64,000 bases of DNA, from positions 1 through 64,000 of IMG/VR virus record IMGVR_UViG_3300037258_000653, one strand, 5' to 3'. Made by a program: the position numbers and the translations under genes. The notes under the pieces were generated by a model. It was not told where the DNA came from. It did not search any database and saw only the letters and a list, made by a program, of their open reading frames with translations. Positions within the stretch are counted from its first letter, which is position 1; each line of letters starts with the position of its first letter. This DNA comes from a virus. Below are positions 1 through 7,200 of the stretch, piece by piece.

Positions 1-32
1 GAGATCAAGACCCTGGCCTGCGGGTACCGGGG

Positions 33-105
33 CGCGCTCGGAGGGACTCGAACCCCCAACCTTCTGATCCGTAGTCAGATGCTCTATCCGTTGAGCTACG
101 AGCGC
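33..105 (-). tRNA. tRNA-Arg (anticodon ACG)
   Basis: The minus strand folds into a complete cloverleaf: acceptor stem GCGCTCG/CGAGCGC, anticodon loop CTACGGA flanked by TCTGA and TCAGA (anticodon ACG), and a T arm with GGTTCGAGTCC. The 3' CCA is not encoded; the next bases read CCC. The integrase gene starts 110 bp from the tRNA 5' end, so this is the probable attachment locus. Tyrosine integrases usually target the tRNA 3' end, which here faces away from the integrase. Confidence 0.93.
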
Positions 106-215
106 TTGTCTTGCGGCCCTGACCTGCGTGATTGCCTGCGGGTCAGAAGTATACCTTGATGCCACAGAGGTCACGCACCATATGATCCGACGCTGACCAC
201 TGGAGGCAAGGGAAG

Positions 216-1193
216 ATGACGAAGACCGCAGTCCGGGCCGCCGCGGGCGTCCCGCTGGCACTCATCGGCGCCACGCTCGACTCGTGGATCCTGTCGCTCG
301 AGGCCGAGAACAAGTCCCCCTACACCATCCGCTCCTACTGCGCCTCCGTCCGGCAGCTCGCCGCCTGGGCCGAGAGCGAGGGCATCGCCCGCGTGGCCAC
401 CGAGCAGCTGCGCGCCTTCCTCGCGGCCGAGCTCCGCCGCCGGTACGGCAGGCACGGCAGGCAGGTATCCCCGGCATCCGTCGCCCTGGCACGCCGCAAC
501 CTCCGCGTGTACTTCGGCTGGCTGACGGCAGAGGAGCCCGCTCTGGCACCCGTCTCGCCCATGACCGGCGTCGGCGAGATCATCGTCCCCGAGAACGACA
601 AGCCGCCGTTCAGCGCCGCCGAGCAGGCCGCGCTCCTGGCCACCTGCAAGGGCAGCTCGTTCGCCGCCCGCCGCGACCTCGCGATCATGAGCGTGTTCTG
701 CGACACCGGCATCCGCGTGTCCGGCTGCGCGGGCCTGCGCCTGCGCTACGCCGATGACGAGGGCGGCGCGCGCACCGACGTGCGCCTCAAGGACCACCGC
801 CTGGCCGTCAAGCTCAAGGGCGGCCGGGTGCTCATCGTTCCGATCGGCCGGAAGACCGCAGCCGACCTCGACCGGTACATCCGCATCAGGGCTGTCCACA
901 AGCACGCCCTCAAGGAGGCGCTCTGGCTGGCTCCCAGAGGCGCGTTCACGTCCTGGGGGATCAGGCAGATGATGGAGCGGCGCGGCGCCCGGGCCGGCAT
1001 CATCGACGCGAACCCGCACCGGTGGCGTAACACCTTCGCTCACGACTGGCTCGATGCGGGCGGCAGCGAGACGGACCTGATGGAGATCACCGGCTGGAAG
1101 ACCCGTGCCATGATCGAGATCTACGCCAAGAAGCTGCGGCAGACCCGCGCCGGGAACTCGCACGCCCGGCTGTCGCCCCGGGACCGGATCTAG
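216..1193 (+). CDS. int: Tyrosine recombinase (phage integrase)
   Basis: 325-aa site-specific recombinase that would integrate and excise the element. An N-terminal SAM-like core-binding domain (about residues 18-115) precedes the catalytic domain. The catalytic set is complete: Arg167 in TGIRVSG, a Lys in the hairpin around residues 199-201, His268-x-x-Arg271 in PHRWRN, Trp294 in TGW and nucleophile Tyr303 in EIYAKK. The ATG at 216 follows a GGAGG about 9 bases upstream. It lies beside a tRNA-Arg and converges with a GntR gene, overlapping it by 4 bp. The protein looks intact. Confidence 0.93.
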   Translation: MTKTAVRAAAGVPLALIGATLDSWILSLEAENKSPYTIRSYCASVRQLAAWAESEGIARVATEQLRAFLAAELRRRYGRHGRQVSPASVALARRNLRVYFGWLTAEEPALAPVSPMTGVGEIIVPENDKPPFSAAEQAALLATCKGSSFAARRDLAIMSVFCDTGIRVSGCAGLRLRYADDEGGARTDVRLKDHRLAVKLKGGRVLIVPIGRKTAADLDRYIRIRAVHKHALKEALWLAPRGAFTSWGIRQMMERRGARAGIIDANPHRWRNTFAHDWLDAGGSETDLMEITGWKTRAMIEIYAKKLRQTRAGNSHARLSPRDRI

Positions 1194-1444
1194 CGCCTGC
1201 GGGCGAACGTGCCGCGGCCCTGCACCGTGTAGATCAGCTCTTCGCCGCGCAGTACCTCCAGCGCCCGCCGGATCGTGTTCGGCGCCAGGCCCGTTTCCTC
1301 GGCCAGCTTCATGATCGACGGGACGACCGGGCCGATGGCCCCGCTCTTGATAGCCGCCCGCAGCTGGCCGGCCAGCTGAACGTAGGGATGGTCTGGCGAC
1401 TCGGGGTCGATCTGGATCCGCACCGGCAAAGTCTGGCGTGGCAA
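1190..1444 (-). CDS. GntR-type winged-helix regulator, DNA-binding domain only
   Basis: 84 aa, consisting almost entirely of a GntR winged helix: YVQLAGQLRAAI, the recognition-helix region LAEETGLAPNTIRRAL and the wing YTVQGRGTFARR. No effector-binding domain is present, as in small phage and plasmid GntR repressors. The start is TTG at 1444 (no ATG in frame, no clear Shine-Dalgarno), so the start is uncertain. It converges on the integrase and faces a perfect palindrome just upstream, suggesting autoregulation and control of neighbouring genes. Confidence 0.82.
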   Translation of the reverse strand: MPRQTLPVRIQIDPESPDHPYVQLAGQLRAAIKSGAIGPVVPSIMKLAEETGLAPNTIRRALEVLRGEELIYTVQGRGTFARRR

Positions 1445-1468
1445 GCTATGGCGAAGCTACGCAAGCTA

Positions 1469-1498
1469 ATGCTTGCCATAGCTTGCTATGGCAAGCAT
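1469..1498. promoter_or_regulatory. Perfect palindrome, probable GntR operator
   Basis: Two 14-bp arms, ATGCTTGCCATAGC and GCTATGGCAAGCAT, are separated by TT. The half-element GCAAGCTATGG also appears imperfectly at 1441-1451 and GCAAGCTA at 1461-1468, so the site may bind several dimers. It lies 25 bp upstream of the GntR gene at 1190-1444, which makes it the natural operator candidate. Confidence 0.7.
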
Positions 1499-1554
1499 GC
1501 TGGAGAAATGGCCGGCCAGCGCCCGGCGGCGCTTTCTCCTATAGGCCCGGATCT

Positions 1555-1635
1555 GTGAGGGTCTGGCTGCTGGCCTGCGTGCTCGGCGCCTGCGTGGTTA
1601 CCTACGCCATCGCCGCGTACCTGCGCCGCAGGTAA
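1555..1635 (+). CDS. Possible 26-aa single-span membrane peptide
   Basis: GTG-initiated reading frame whose product is almost entirely one hydrophobic segment (WLLACVLGACVVTYAIAAYL) followed by RRR, a positive-inside C-terminus. It may be coupled to a 16-codon reading frame from ATG 1508 whose stop overlaps this GTG. No strong ribosome-binding site is visible. The hydrophobic run in GC-rich DNA could be chance. Confidence 0.3.
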   Translation: MRVWLLACVLGACVVTYAIAAYLRRR

Positions 1636-1691
1636 TCCTGCCGGCCGCCGAGCGCGTCTACCGATCACGTCATTTCCCGAAGGAGCACGAC

Positions 1692-2051
1692 ATGGGAACT
1701 CCCCGCACCGCCGCCCGCCCGCGGCAGCATGGCTACCCCCAGCCGCCCCGGCCGCCGCGGCGCAGGGCCGGCCGCGGCCCCCGGATCTTCCTGCTCGCCT
1801 GCGCGTCCGCGTTAACCATCGTGATCATCGCCGTCAGCCTTTCCGGGGGCGGCAAGCCCGCGACCCCGGAACAGCGGTGCGCCTCGGCGATGCAGGCCTA
1901 CAGCGCCGCCGGCCTCACCGGCGACTCACCCGCCCGGATCCGCCGCTACGGCTCGCCCGATGACCAGCGGATCCTCATGGAGGCCCAGCAGGCCTGCGAC
2001 TCGCTGGCGCCCGCGCAGCAGCGGAAGGCCGTCCAGGCCGCCATCCCCTAG
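1692..2051 (+). CDS. Small single-pass membrane protein, unknown
   Basis: 119 aa. A Pro/Arg-rich N-terminus (residues 1-30) precedes one transmembrane segment (about 31-50, IFLLACASALTIVIIAV) and a roughly 65-residue soluble C-terminal part with two Cys, one in EQRCASAM and one in QQACDSL, which could form a disulfide if exported. AAGGAGCACGAC precedes the ATG. No family was recognised. It sits between the two GntR regulators. Confidence 0.7.
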   Translation: MGTPRTAARPRQHGYPQPPRPPRRRAGRGPRIFLLACASALTIVIIAVSLSGGGKPATPEQRCASAMQAYSAAGLTGDSPARIRRYGSPDDQRILMEAQQACDSLAPAQQRKAVQAAIP

Positions 2052-2230
2052 CCAGGCCGCCGGCCGCGCAGCGCCGCGCGCCTATCGTGGGAAGCGCAGC
2101 GGGCGGCCGCGCAGAGCAGGGCTCCTGCCGCAGGACCGAGGGGGATCCTGGCGGCGGGAGCCCCTGTGCCGTCAGCCGGGCGGCGTGAGGAACAGCCGCC
2201 GGGACCGGCCCGCCCCCCACGCCCTGGCCA

Positions 2231-2491
2231 TCAGCCGCCGCGGGCGTAGGTGCCGCGGCCGGGAACCGTGTGGGCCAGCCCCTCGGCGACGAGGATGGCG
2301 ATAGATCGCCGCACGGTGGCGACGGCCAGGCCGGTGTCCTGGACCAGGCTCGTGATGCTCGGCAGGGGCCTGCCGGGCGGGATGACACCATTCTCGATGT
2401 CGGCGCGGAGCTGGGCGGCGAGCTGCCGGTAGCTGGGCTCGGCGGCGTAGGTGTTGATCTCGTATCCCGGCACGGCTACCACGGTAAGCAT
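2231..2491 (-). CDS. Second GntR-type winged-helix regulator
   Basis: 86 aa, again a bare GntR DNA-binding domain: YRQLAAQLRADIENG, PSITSLVQDTGLAVATVRRSI and wing HTVPGRGTYARG. It is clearly a paralogue of the regulator at 1190-1444 but diverged in the recognition helix, which fits its different palindrome upstream (2519-2547). ATG 2491 is weakly supported by GGGAA upstream. The pair may act as opposing switches for lysogeny or maintenance. Confidence 0.82.
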   Translation of the reverse strand: MLTVVAVPGYEINTYAAEPSYRQLAAQLRADIENGVIPPGRPLPSITSLVQDTGLAVATVRRSIAILVAEGLAHTVPGRGTYARGG

Positions 2492-2518
2492 GCTTGCTAT
2501 TGTTCCCTGCTCTAGCTC

Positions 2519-2547
2519 ATGGTTACCATGCTAGCCATGGTAACCAT
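2519..2547. promoter_or_regulatory. Perfect palindrome at the start of a small gene, probable operator
   Basis: Arms ATGGTTACCATG and CATGGTAACCAT (12 bp) flank CTAGC. A shorter palindrome AAGCATGCTT lies at 2486-2495. The site lies between the divergent GntR gene (start 2491) and the plus-strand gene whose candidate ATG codons (2519, 2528, 2537) fall inside the palindrome, so a bound repressor would block both. Confidence 0.65.
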
Positions 2548-2770
2548 AGTAGTCGCGGCCGAGCCGGGCACCGCGGCGGCGGAAGAGGCCCTGCCAGGGC
2601 TCGGGGAACTGGCAGGCAAGATCCGCCTGCTCTCGCAGGAAGTGCAGTTCGCGGCCGTCGCCGGGGAGACGGCCGAGTTCATGGCCGCGGCCCGCGCGCT
2701 GCGGGCGGCCCAGGCCGAGTGGGATTCCCGGTACGAGTCGTGGCTGGCCTTCCGGCAGGCGACGCTCTGA
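2519..2770 (+). CDS. Small helical protein, unknown
   Basis: 83 aa at most; ATG codons at 2519, 2528 and 2537 are alternatives and no clear Shine-Dalgarno separates them. The Ala/Glu-rich sequence is predicted helical and probably coiled (about residues 20-75, with LAGKIRLLSQEVQFAAVAGETAEFM). Its stop overlaps the next start in an ATGA junction. It is probably controlled by the GntR protein encoded divergently. Confidence 0.6.
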   Translation: MVTMLAMVTIVVAAEPGTAAAEEALPGLGELAGKIRLLSQEVQFAAVAGETAEFMAAARALRAAQAEWDSRYESWLAFRQATL

Positions 2771-2937
2771 TGGAGCCGCGCCTGTCGGTCCTGGCCCGGA
2801 TCCTCAACACCCACCCCGGCTGCTGCCCGGTCCAGCTGCCGTCCGGCAGGTGGCAGGCCACGGTGAACGGCCAGCCGGTCGAGCAGGGGGACATCTACCG
2901 CCTGTCGATGGCGATCGACGACCTCGACCGGCGCTAG
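2770..2937 (+). CDS. 55-aa protein, unknown
   Basis: Starts at ATG 2770 inside the stop of the previous gene (ATGA), so it is translationally coupled. The product begins MEPRLSVLARIL and ends IDDLDRR; it contains a Cys-Cys pair (HPGCCPVQL) and is otherwise featureless. A GC-rich hairpin follows the stop, fitting the end of a two-gene unit. Confidence 0.6.
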   Translation: MEPRLSVLARILNTHPGCCPVQLPSGRWQATVNGQPVEQGDIYRLSMAIDDLDRR

Positions 2938-2942
2938 CCCGA

Positions 2943-2977
2943 CCGGCCCGTGCGCGCTGTCCCCGTGCGCGGGCCGG
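2943..2977 (+). terminator. GC-rich hairpin after the small operon
   Basis: CCGGCCCG (2943-2950) pairs perfectly with CGGGCCGG (2970-2977), 5 bases after the stop at 2937. There is no U tract, as is common in high-GC actinomycetes. Confidence 0.45.
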
Positions 2978-3151
2978 CGGCCGTTCCGGGTCTCTGTCTC
3001 TCCTGGCTCGCCGCGCCTCAGGGCACCAGCCCGGCTAGAGTGACAGGCGGCCCCGCGCCGGCTCCATTGAGGCATCGGTCCCGGTGATTGCCGGACTGGC
3101 CTTGTGAGGCGTCCTGCTGACGAGGATGTTTCCGGCGCGGGGTCCTCCGTG

Positions 3152-3194
3152 TGCCGCATTATGGTTGACGGTCGGTCCCACAATGCGGCATTAT
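3152..3194 (+). promoter_or_regulatory. Promoter with overlapping operator, copy 1
   Basis: A -35 TTGACG (3165-3170) and -10 CATTAT (3189-3194) are 18 bp apart. The inverted repeat TGCCGCATT (3152-3160) / AATGCGGCA (3182-3190) overlaps both. The same arrangement recurs at 4567-4612, and identity between copies continues through GTGTCAGCAGGA and the CACGGAGCC leader to the start codon. It drives the 3237-4570 pair of genes. Confidence 0.75.
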
Positions 3195-3236
3195 GCGGGT
3201 GTCAGCAGGACCGCACTCACCCCCACGGAGCCTCAG

Positions 3237-3860
3237 ATGACCAGGTACATGATCGCGTGCATCGCCACCGATGACCCCAGCCACCCGGAGTTCGAGCGCG
3301 CGGAGATCGTCACCGCCGGCAGCGTCCGCGCCCGCATGGACGAGGAACTGGCCCGGCACGGCCGCTTCTTCCGCGCGCACCCGAACGCGCAGATGATCGG
3401 GGAGGGCGAGACGGCCCTGTCGCTGATGGGCCGCTGGCACGGCGAGGCCACCCGGCTGTGCGGCTATCTCGTCCGCTGGGACATCTACCCCGTCCCGCAG
3501 TCGATGTACGCACCCGGCGCGGACGAGCGGACGTGGAAGCACCTGGCGGCCGCGCACGAGCGGGCCGCCGCCGACGCGGAGCACCGCGACCGCGCCGCCC
3601 GCGCCGGGGAGGCCCTGCGCCAGATCGACGCGAGCGGCAGGCCCGGCCTGGTGAACTGGGTGCTGGGCAGCGGCCTGGATATCACCAGCGCGGCCGCCAA
3701 GCTGCGCCAGCTCCACGAGCTGCGCGAGCGTCCCGGCATCGTGCCGCTGATCCCGGCGGCCTACCAGCCGTGGCAGTGGGAGCTGGCGACCGCGCAGGCC
3801 GGCGGCAGCGTCGCCGCCGTCGAGCGGGAGCTGCTGGCCGAGATCGCGGCACGCGCGTGA
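3237..3860 (+). CDS. Unknown phage protein, first gene behind promoter copy 1
   Basis: 207 aa from ATG 3237, chosen because GGAG at 3227-3230 is well spaced and because the same leader precedes the gene at 4653. The sequence has aromatic-rich stretches (FFRAHPNAQ, GYLVRWDIYPVPQSMY) and a helical C-terminal half. No family recognised. It overlaps the next gene (GTGA) and is therefore co-translated with an HTH-HNH protein. Confidence 0.75.
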   Translation: MTRYMIACIATDDPSHPEFERAEIVTAGSVRARMDEELARHGRFFRAHPNAQMIGEGETALSLMGRWHGEATRLCGYLVRWDIYPVPQSMYAPGADERTWKHLAAAHERAAADAEHRDRAARAGEALRQIDASGRPGLVNWVLGSGLDITSAAAKLRQLHELRERPGIVPLIPAAYQPWQWELATAQAGGSVAAVERELLAEIAARA

Positions 3861-4570
3861 CCCGCGTTCCCGCCTCGCCAGAGGACAAGGAGCGCGCCCG
3901 CACGCTCTACCGGAGCATGGGCGCGCGTCAGGTCGCCGCCGAGATGCGCGTCAGCGAGCGCACGGTGCGCCGCTGGCTTGACGGCGAGCTGCGGCCTCCT
4001 GGCCGCGTGCCGGCCGTCCCGCAGGTCCGGCAGGTCCGGCAGAACTTCGGCCTGCCGCCCGAGCTGGCCCCCGCACCCGGCGACCGGGAGTGGCTGGAGT
4101 CCCGCGCCGCGGCCGAGGGGAAGACCGCAGCCGACCTGGAGGCCGAGGCCATCGCCGCGCTGCGCTACGCGCGCAAGCGCGGCGACCCCGCCCGGGCGGC
4201 CTTCCCGCGCGCCGACCGGGGCACCACGGCGATGCGGCTCGGCGACCTGCCCAGGACGCTGCTGGTCATGAGCGAGCCGGACTGGCGGACTGCCTGCCTG
4301 GTGTGGCGCGGCAAGACCGACGGCGAGGGCTACGGCCACCTGGGGCCCGGCAGGGTGCACCGGGTGGCGTGGGAGATCATCGTCGGCCCGATCGGCGAGG
4401 GCATGACCCTGGACCACCTGCGCAGGCGGGGGTGCCGGTACCGGGCGTGCTGGGCGCCGTGGCACCTGGAAGAGGTCACCGCGGAGGAGAACATGCGCCG
4501 GACCGGGCTCCCGCGCGGCTACCGGCACAGCCGGCCGCGCCGGCAGCAGCCCGGACTGCCACCCGCATAA
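3857..4570 (+). CDS. HTH-HNH endonuclease (phage homing-type)
   Basis: 237 aa from GTG 3857, overlapping the preceding stop. Residues about 5-45 form a helix-turn-helix (KERARTLYRSMGARQVAAEM, then SERTVRRWLDG). The C-terminal part matches the phage HNH layout: HRVAWEIIVGPIGEGMTLDH, a Cys pair in RRGCRYRACW and PWHLEEVTAEEN. Such proteins nick or cut DNA and are common free-standing homing nucleases in phages. Its TAA stop lies inside the operator arm of the next promoter. Confidence 0.82.
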   Translation: MTRVPASPEDKERARTLYRSMGARQVAAEMRVSERTVRRWLDGELRPPGRVPAVPQVRQVRQNFGLPPELAPAPGDREWLESRAAAEGKTAADLEAEAIAALRYARKRGDPARAAFPRADRGTTAMRLGDLPRTLLVMSEPDWRTACLVWRGKTDGEGYGHLGPGRVHRVAWEIIVGPIGEGMTLDHLRRRGCRYRACWAPWHLEEVTAEENMRRTGLPRGYRHSRPRRQQPGLPPA

Positions 4571-4612
4571 TGCCGCATTGCGGTTGACAATCGCGCCACA
4601 ATGCGGCATTAT
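4567..4612 (+). promoter_or_regulatory. Promoter with overlapping operator, copy 2
   Basis: A consensus-like -35 TTGACA (4584-4589) and -10 CATTAT (4607-4612) have a 17-bp spacer. ATAATGCCGCATTG (4567-4580) and CAATGCGGCATTAT (4599-4612) form a perfect 14-bp inverted repeat that covers the -10 and flanks the -35. A dimeric repressor bound here would exclude RNA polymerase. It drives the operon 4653 to about 9902. Confidence 0.82.
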
Positions 4613-4652
4613 CGGGGTGTCAGCAGGAACGCACTCACCCACGGAGCCCGAG

Positions 4653-5744
4653 ATGGCAGGCACCACCCAGATCCACCCCGACATCCCCCTGGACCGCGCA
4701 TGGAAGGCCGGCCGCCGCATCTACGTGCGCAGCGCCTACAAGTCACAGCTCAACGCCGACCTGCGCGCCATCGGCGCGACCTGGGACCGCGACGAGGAAT
4801 GCCTGTGGGTCGGCTCCGGCAAGCTCGACGCGGTCATCCCCCTCATCCAGGCCCAGGCCGGCCGCGCCGCCGCCGTCCAGGCCGTCAAGGACGCCGGCCA
4901 CTGGATCGCCATCCCCTTCCAGGCCGAGCACGTCCGCGACCAGGCCAAGCAGCTCGGCGCCCGCTGGGACCGCGACCGCAAGGAATGGGCACTCCCCGAC
5001 GCCGAGGCCCTGGCCGCTGTCCAGGCCGCGCTCACCGCCTGGAACGACCAGCAAGCCGAAGCCCGCGCCCGCAGCGCCGCCGAGAGCCGCGCCCGCAAGA
5101 CCGAGACCGCCGGCGCGGCCCGCGACCGCATCGTCGCCGCGTCGGGCCGCACCGTCACCGGCGACCCGGTCCAGGTGACCTACCGCCTCGAAGGACGCGG
5201 GCGCCGCGCATGGGCCGAGACCTGCGTGCCCGAGGCCGGCACCGTGATGGACAGCAGCCACGGCCGGCTCCTGGTCCTCAGCGGCAGCGCCGAGTTCCGG
5301 TCCGAGGACGCCCTGGCCGACCAGTCCCCGCACCTGGAGCCCGGCTGGCGCGTCATCGTCAGCGGCGTCCCCGTCGAGCCCACCGCTGACGAGCGCGCCG
5401 CCGACCAGGCCGCCGCCGACGCTAAGGCCGACGCCGCGCACCTGGCCGCCGAGTTCACCAGCATCGCAAAGGCATGCACGGACCCGGTCACCCCGGCAAA
5501 GCTGACCGGGCAGCAGATCAGCAAGCACACCGGGAGCACCGGCCTGGCGCCCCCCGAGTACCTGGCCCTCACCGACGCCGGCACCGTCCGCTACCACCAC
5601 CCCGGCCACTACGACGACTGGCGCGTCGCCGAGGGCGAGTCCGCCGACCCGGACGTGATAGCCCGGTTCGGCAACCTGCTCACCGCCGGCGCACGCCAGG
5701 CCAGCCACGACCGCAGCACCTACCACGTCGCCCTGGAGGGCTAG
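4653..5744 (+). CDS. Tandem DUF5710-like protein
   Basis: 363 aa. Two N-terminal units fit the DUF5710-type pattern of an aromatic-hydrophobic start, a helix and a LGARWD-x-x-W turn: RRIYVRSAYKSQLNADLRAI with GATWDRDEECLW, and HWIAIPFQAEHVRDQ with LGARWDRDRKEWALP. DUF5710-like segments occur in mobile-element proteins and primase/DNA-modifying multidomain proteins, but their function is unknown. A long charged Ala-rich helix (residues about 130-160) leads to a mixed C-terminal domain. GGAG at 4643-4646 supports ATG 4653. Confidence 0.72.
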   Translation: MAGTTQIHPDIPLDRAWKAGRRIYVRSAYKSQLNADLRAIGATWDRDEECLWVGSGKLDAVIPLIQAQAGRAAAVQAVKDAGHWIAIPFQAEHVRDQAKQLGARWDRDRKEWALPDAEALAAVQAALTAWNDQQAEARARSAAESRARKTETAGAARDRIVAASGRTVTGDPVQVTYRLEGRGRRAWAETCVPEAGTVMDSSHGRLLVLSGSAEFRSEDALADQSPHLEPGWRVIVSGVPVEPTADERAADQAAADAKADAAHLAAEFTSIAKACTDPVTPAKLTGQQISKHTGSTGLAPPEYLALTDAGTVRYHHPGHYDDWRVAEGESADPDVIARFGNLLTAGARQASHDRSTYHVALEG

Positions 5745-5746
5745 CC

Positions 5747-6793
5747 ATGACCGAGTCAGCAGGCACCCTCAGCATCACGCTGCCCCCCGGCATTCATGCC
5801 GAGATCCTGTCCGGCACCAACGTGGACAGCGTCCCCGTCAAGCGTGCTGTCGTGTGGGCCGACCGCCTTATCCGTGCCTGCCCTCAGTGCAAGAAGCCGG
5901 CGGCGCGGAACAGCGGATGCCCGGCTGTCGTGGGCGATCACGGCCAGCTTGAGTCCGTCAGCCAGCGGTGCGCCAGCCTGAACGGCACCTGCGGCGAGTG
6001 GCTGTCTGTCCTCTACTGGGCTGCTGACGACACCAGCGACGCGGCCATCGCAGCAGCCGCCGCCGAGCTGGCCGGCCGCCGCGACCGCGAGCTGGCCGGC
6101 GAGCGCGAGCGCATCGCCGGCCGCCTGGGCGGCGCCATCGGCGACGCGCTCACCGCACTGGGCCGGGGCGATGACCTGGCCTCCGTGATCACCGGTTCGG
6201 ACGCCGACCCCGGCATCTACGCCGACGGCGGCGGCCTGGTCGCGTGGGACTACGACCCCTTTGACGATGACGCCACGATCACCGTCGCGGCGGACATCCC
6301 AGGCTGGGCGCTGGCCGGCCGGGAGACGGCAGAAGGAGAGCGGGACCTGGACGTCATGAGCATCGAAGCTGCCCGGCCGGTGCTCGGCGAGCTGGCCGAC
6401 CGCGCCCGCCTCGCCGGCGAGACCACACTGATCACCCGCAACGGCAAGCCGGCCGTCATGATCGTGCCCGTGCCCCCCGGCAGCGTCTGCGATGACACCA
6501 GCCGCGACCCGCGCGACTGGACCGACCAGGCCCTGACCGCCGCTCACATCGGCTACGGGTACGGCGGCCACGAGCAGGTCGACGCCGAGTTCTGGCGCCG
6601 GAACCCCGTCCTGCACGGCTTCCGGAATGCTGGCACGCACCTTAGCCGGTGCCACTACCAGGAATGGTGCGCCGCGTACCCCGAGGGCGACCCGCTGGGT
6701 CCCGGCTCGGGCTATGAGCCGCACCCCGGGGGACTGCGGCTGCAGCAGGCCTACCGGGACGCGGTCGGACGGCTCGCGGAGAGCCTGGCGTGA
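5747..6793 (+). CDS. Unknown protein containing a Phd/YefM-like segment
   Basis: 348 aa, with GGAGGG just upstream of ATG 5747. The N-terminal third has cysteines spaced like a zinc site (ACPQCKKPAARNSGCP, then GTCGEW). Around residues 205-245 there is a Phd/YefM antitoxin-like stretch: MSIEAARPVLGELADRAR, then TLITRNGKPAVMIVPV. The stand-alone Phd protein at 50181 shares DRAR and TLITR-GKPA. The C-terminal part is novel. The next gene overlaps the stop by 4 bp. Confidence 0.7.
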   Translation: MTESAGTLSITLPPGIHAEILSGTNVDSVPVKRAVVWADRLIRACPQCKKPAARNSGCPAVVGDHGQLESVSQRCASLNGTCGEWLSVLYWAADDTSDAAIAAAAAELAGRRDRELAGERERIAGRLGGAIGDALTALGRGDDLASVITGSDADPGIYADGGGLVAWDYDPFDDDATITVAADIPGWALAGRETAEGERDLDVMSIEAARPVLGELADRARLAGETTLITRNGKPAVMIVPVPPGSVCDDTSRDPRDWTDQALTAAHIGYGYGGHEQVDAEFWRRNPVLHGFRNAGTHLSRCHYQEWCAAYPEGDPLGPGSGYEPHPGGLRLQQAYRDAVGRLAESLA

Positions 6794-7200
6794 AGGCCGC
6801 GTTCGGCGTCGAGGCAGTCGGCTACGGCCTGTGGCTGGAGCTGCGCATGCCCCTGGCCATGGTCCGCGCGGTGGGCGCGGAGGAAGCACTGGGAACCCGG
6901 TCCTACGGGTCGCATTACCGTCCGTGGCTCGCGCAGGTCACCGGGACCGATCCCCGGTACGGGCTGGCCCGGCAGTTCGTCCGCGCCCGGATCGACTACC
7001 GCGGTGCCAACAGCCGGGCCACCCGGGGCGCCTGGTTCTGGTGGACGCTCGACGAGGGGCTCCTCTATGAGACCAGGTACCTGTCGGCGTGGAGCCGGCA
7101 GGAGCACCGGTTCCTGACGGCCTCCGGCGGCGATGTCAGGGACGTCACCGGGGAGGAGGCCCTGGCGTGGGCAAGCGGTATCTCGGCACAGACGTCCTGA
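6790..7200 (+). CDS. Unknown protein upstream of the IbrA-like gene
   Basis: 136 aa from GTG 6790, overlapping the previous stop (GTGA) and running 34 bases into the next gene. Rich in aromatic residues (AWFWWTLDEGLLYETRYLSAW). No family recognised. Tight overlap on both sides implies a common role or stoichiometry with the IbrA-like and ParB-like proteins that follow. Confidence 0.7.
   Translation: MKAAFGVEAVGYGLWLELRMPLAMVRAVGAEEALGTRSYGSHYRPWLAQVTGTDPRYGLARQFVRARIDYRGANSRATRGAWFWWTLDEGLLYETRYLSAWSRQEHRFLTASGGDVRDVTGEEALAWASGISAQTS

Noticed and set aside
171-1163. 330-aa minus-strand reading frame over the integrase
   Set aside because: It is a shadow: the plus-strand frame has all recombinase residues and an SD, whereas this product is Gly/Ala/Val-biased with no domain.
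1438-1635. 65-aa plus-strand reading frame from GTG 1438
   Set aside because: Its first 40 codons lie over the palindromic operator and have no SD. Only the last 26 codons (from 1555) form a plausible membrane peptide.
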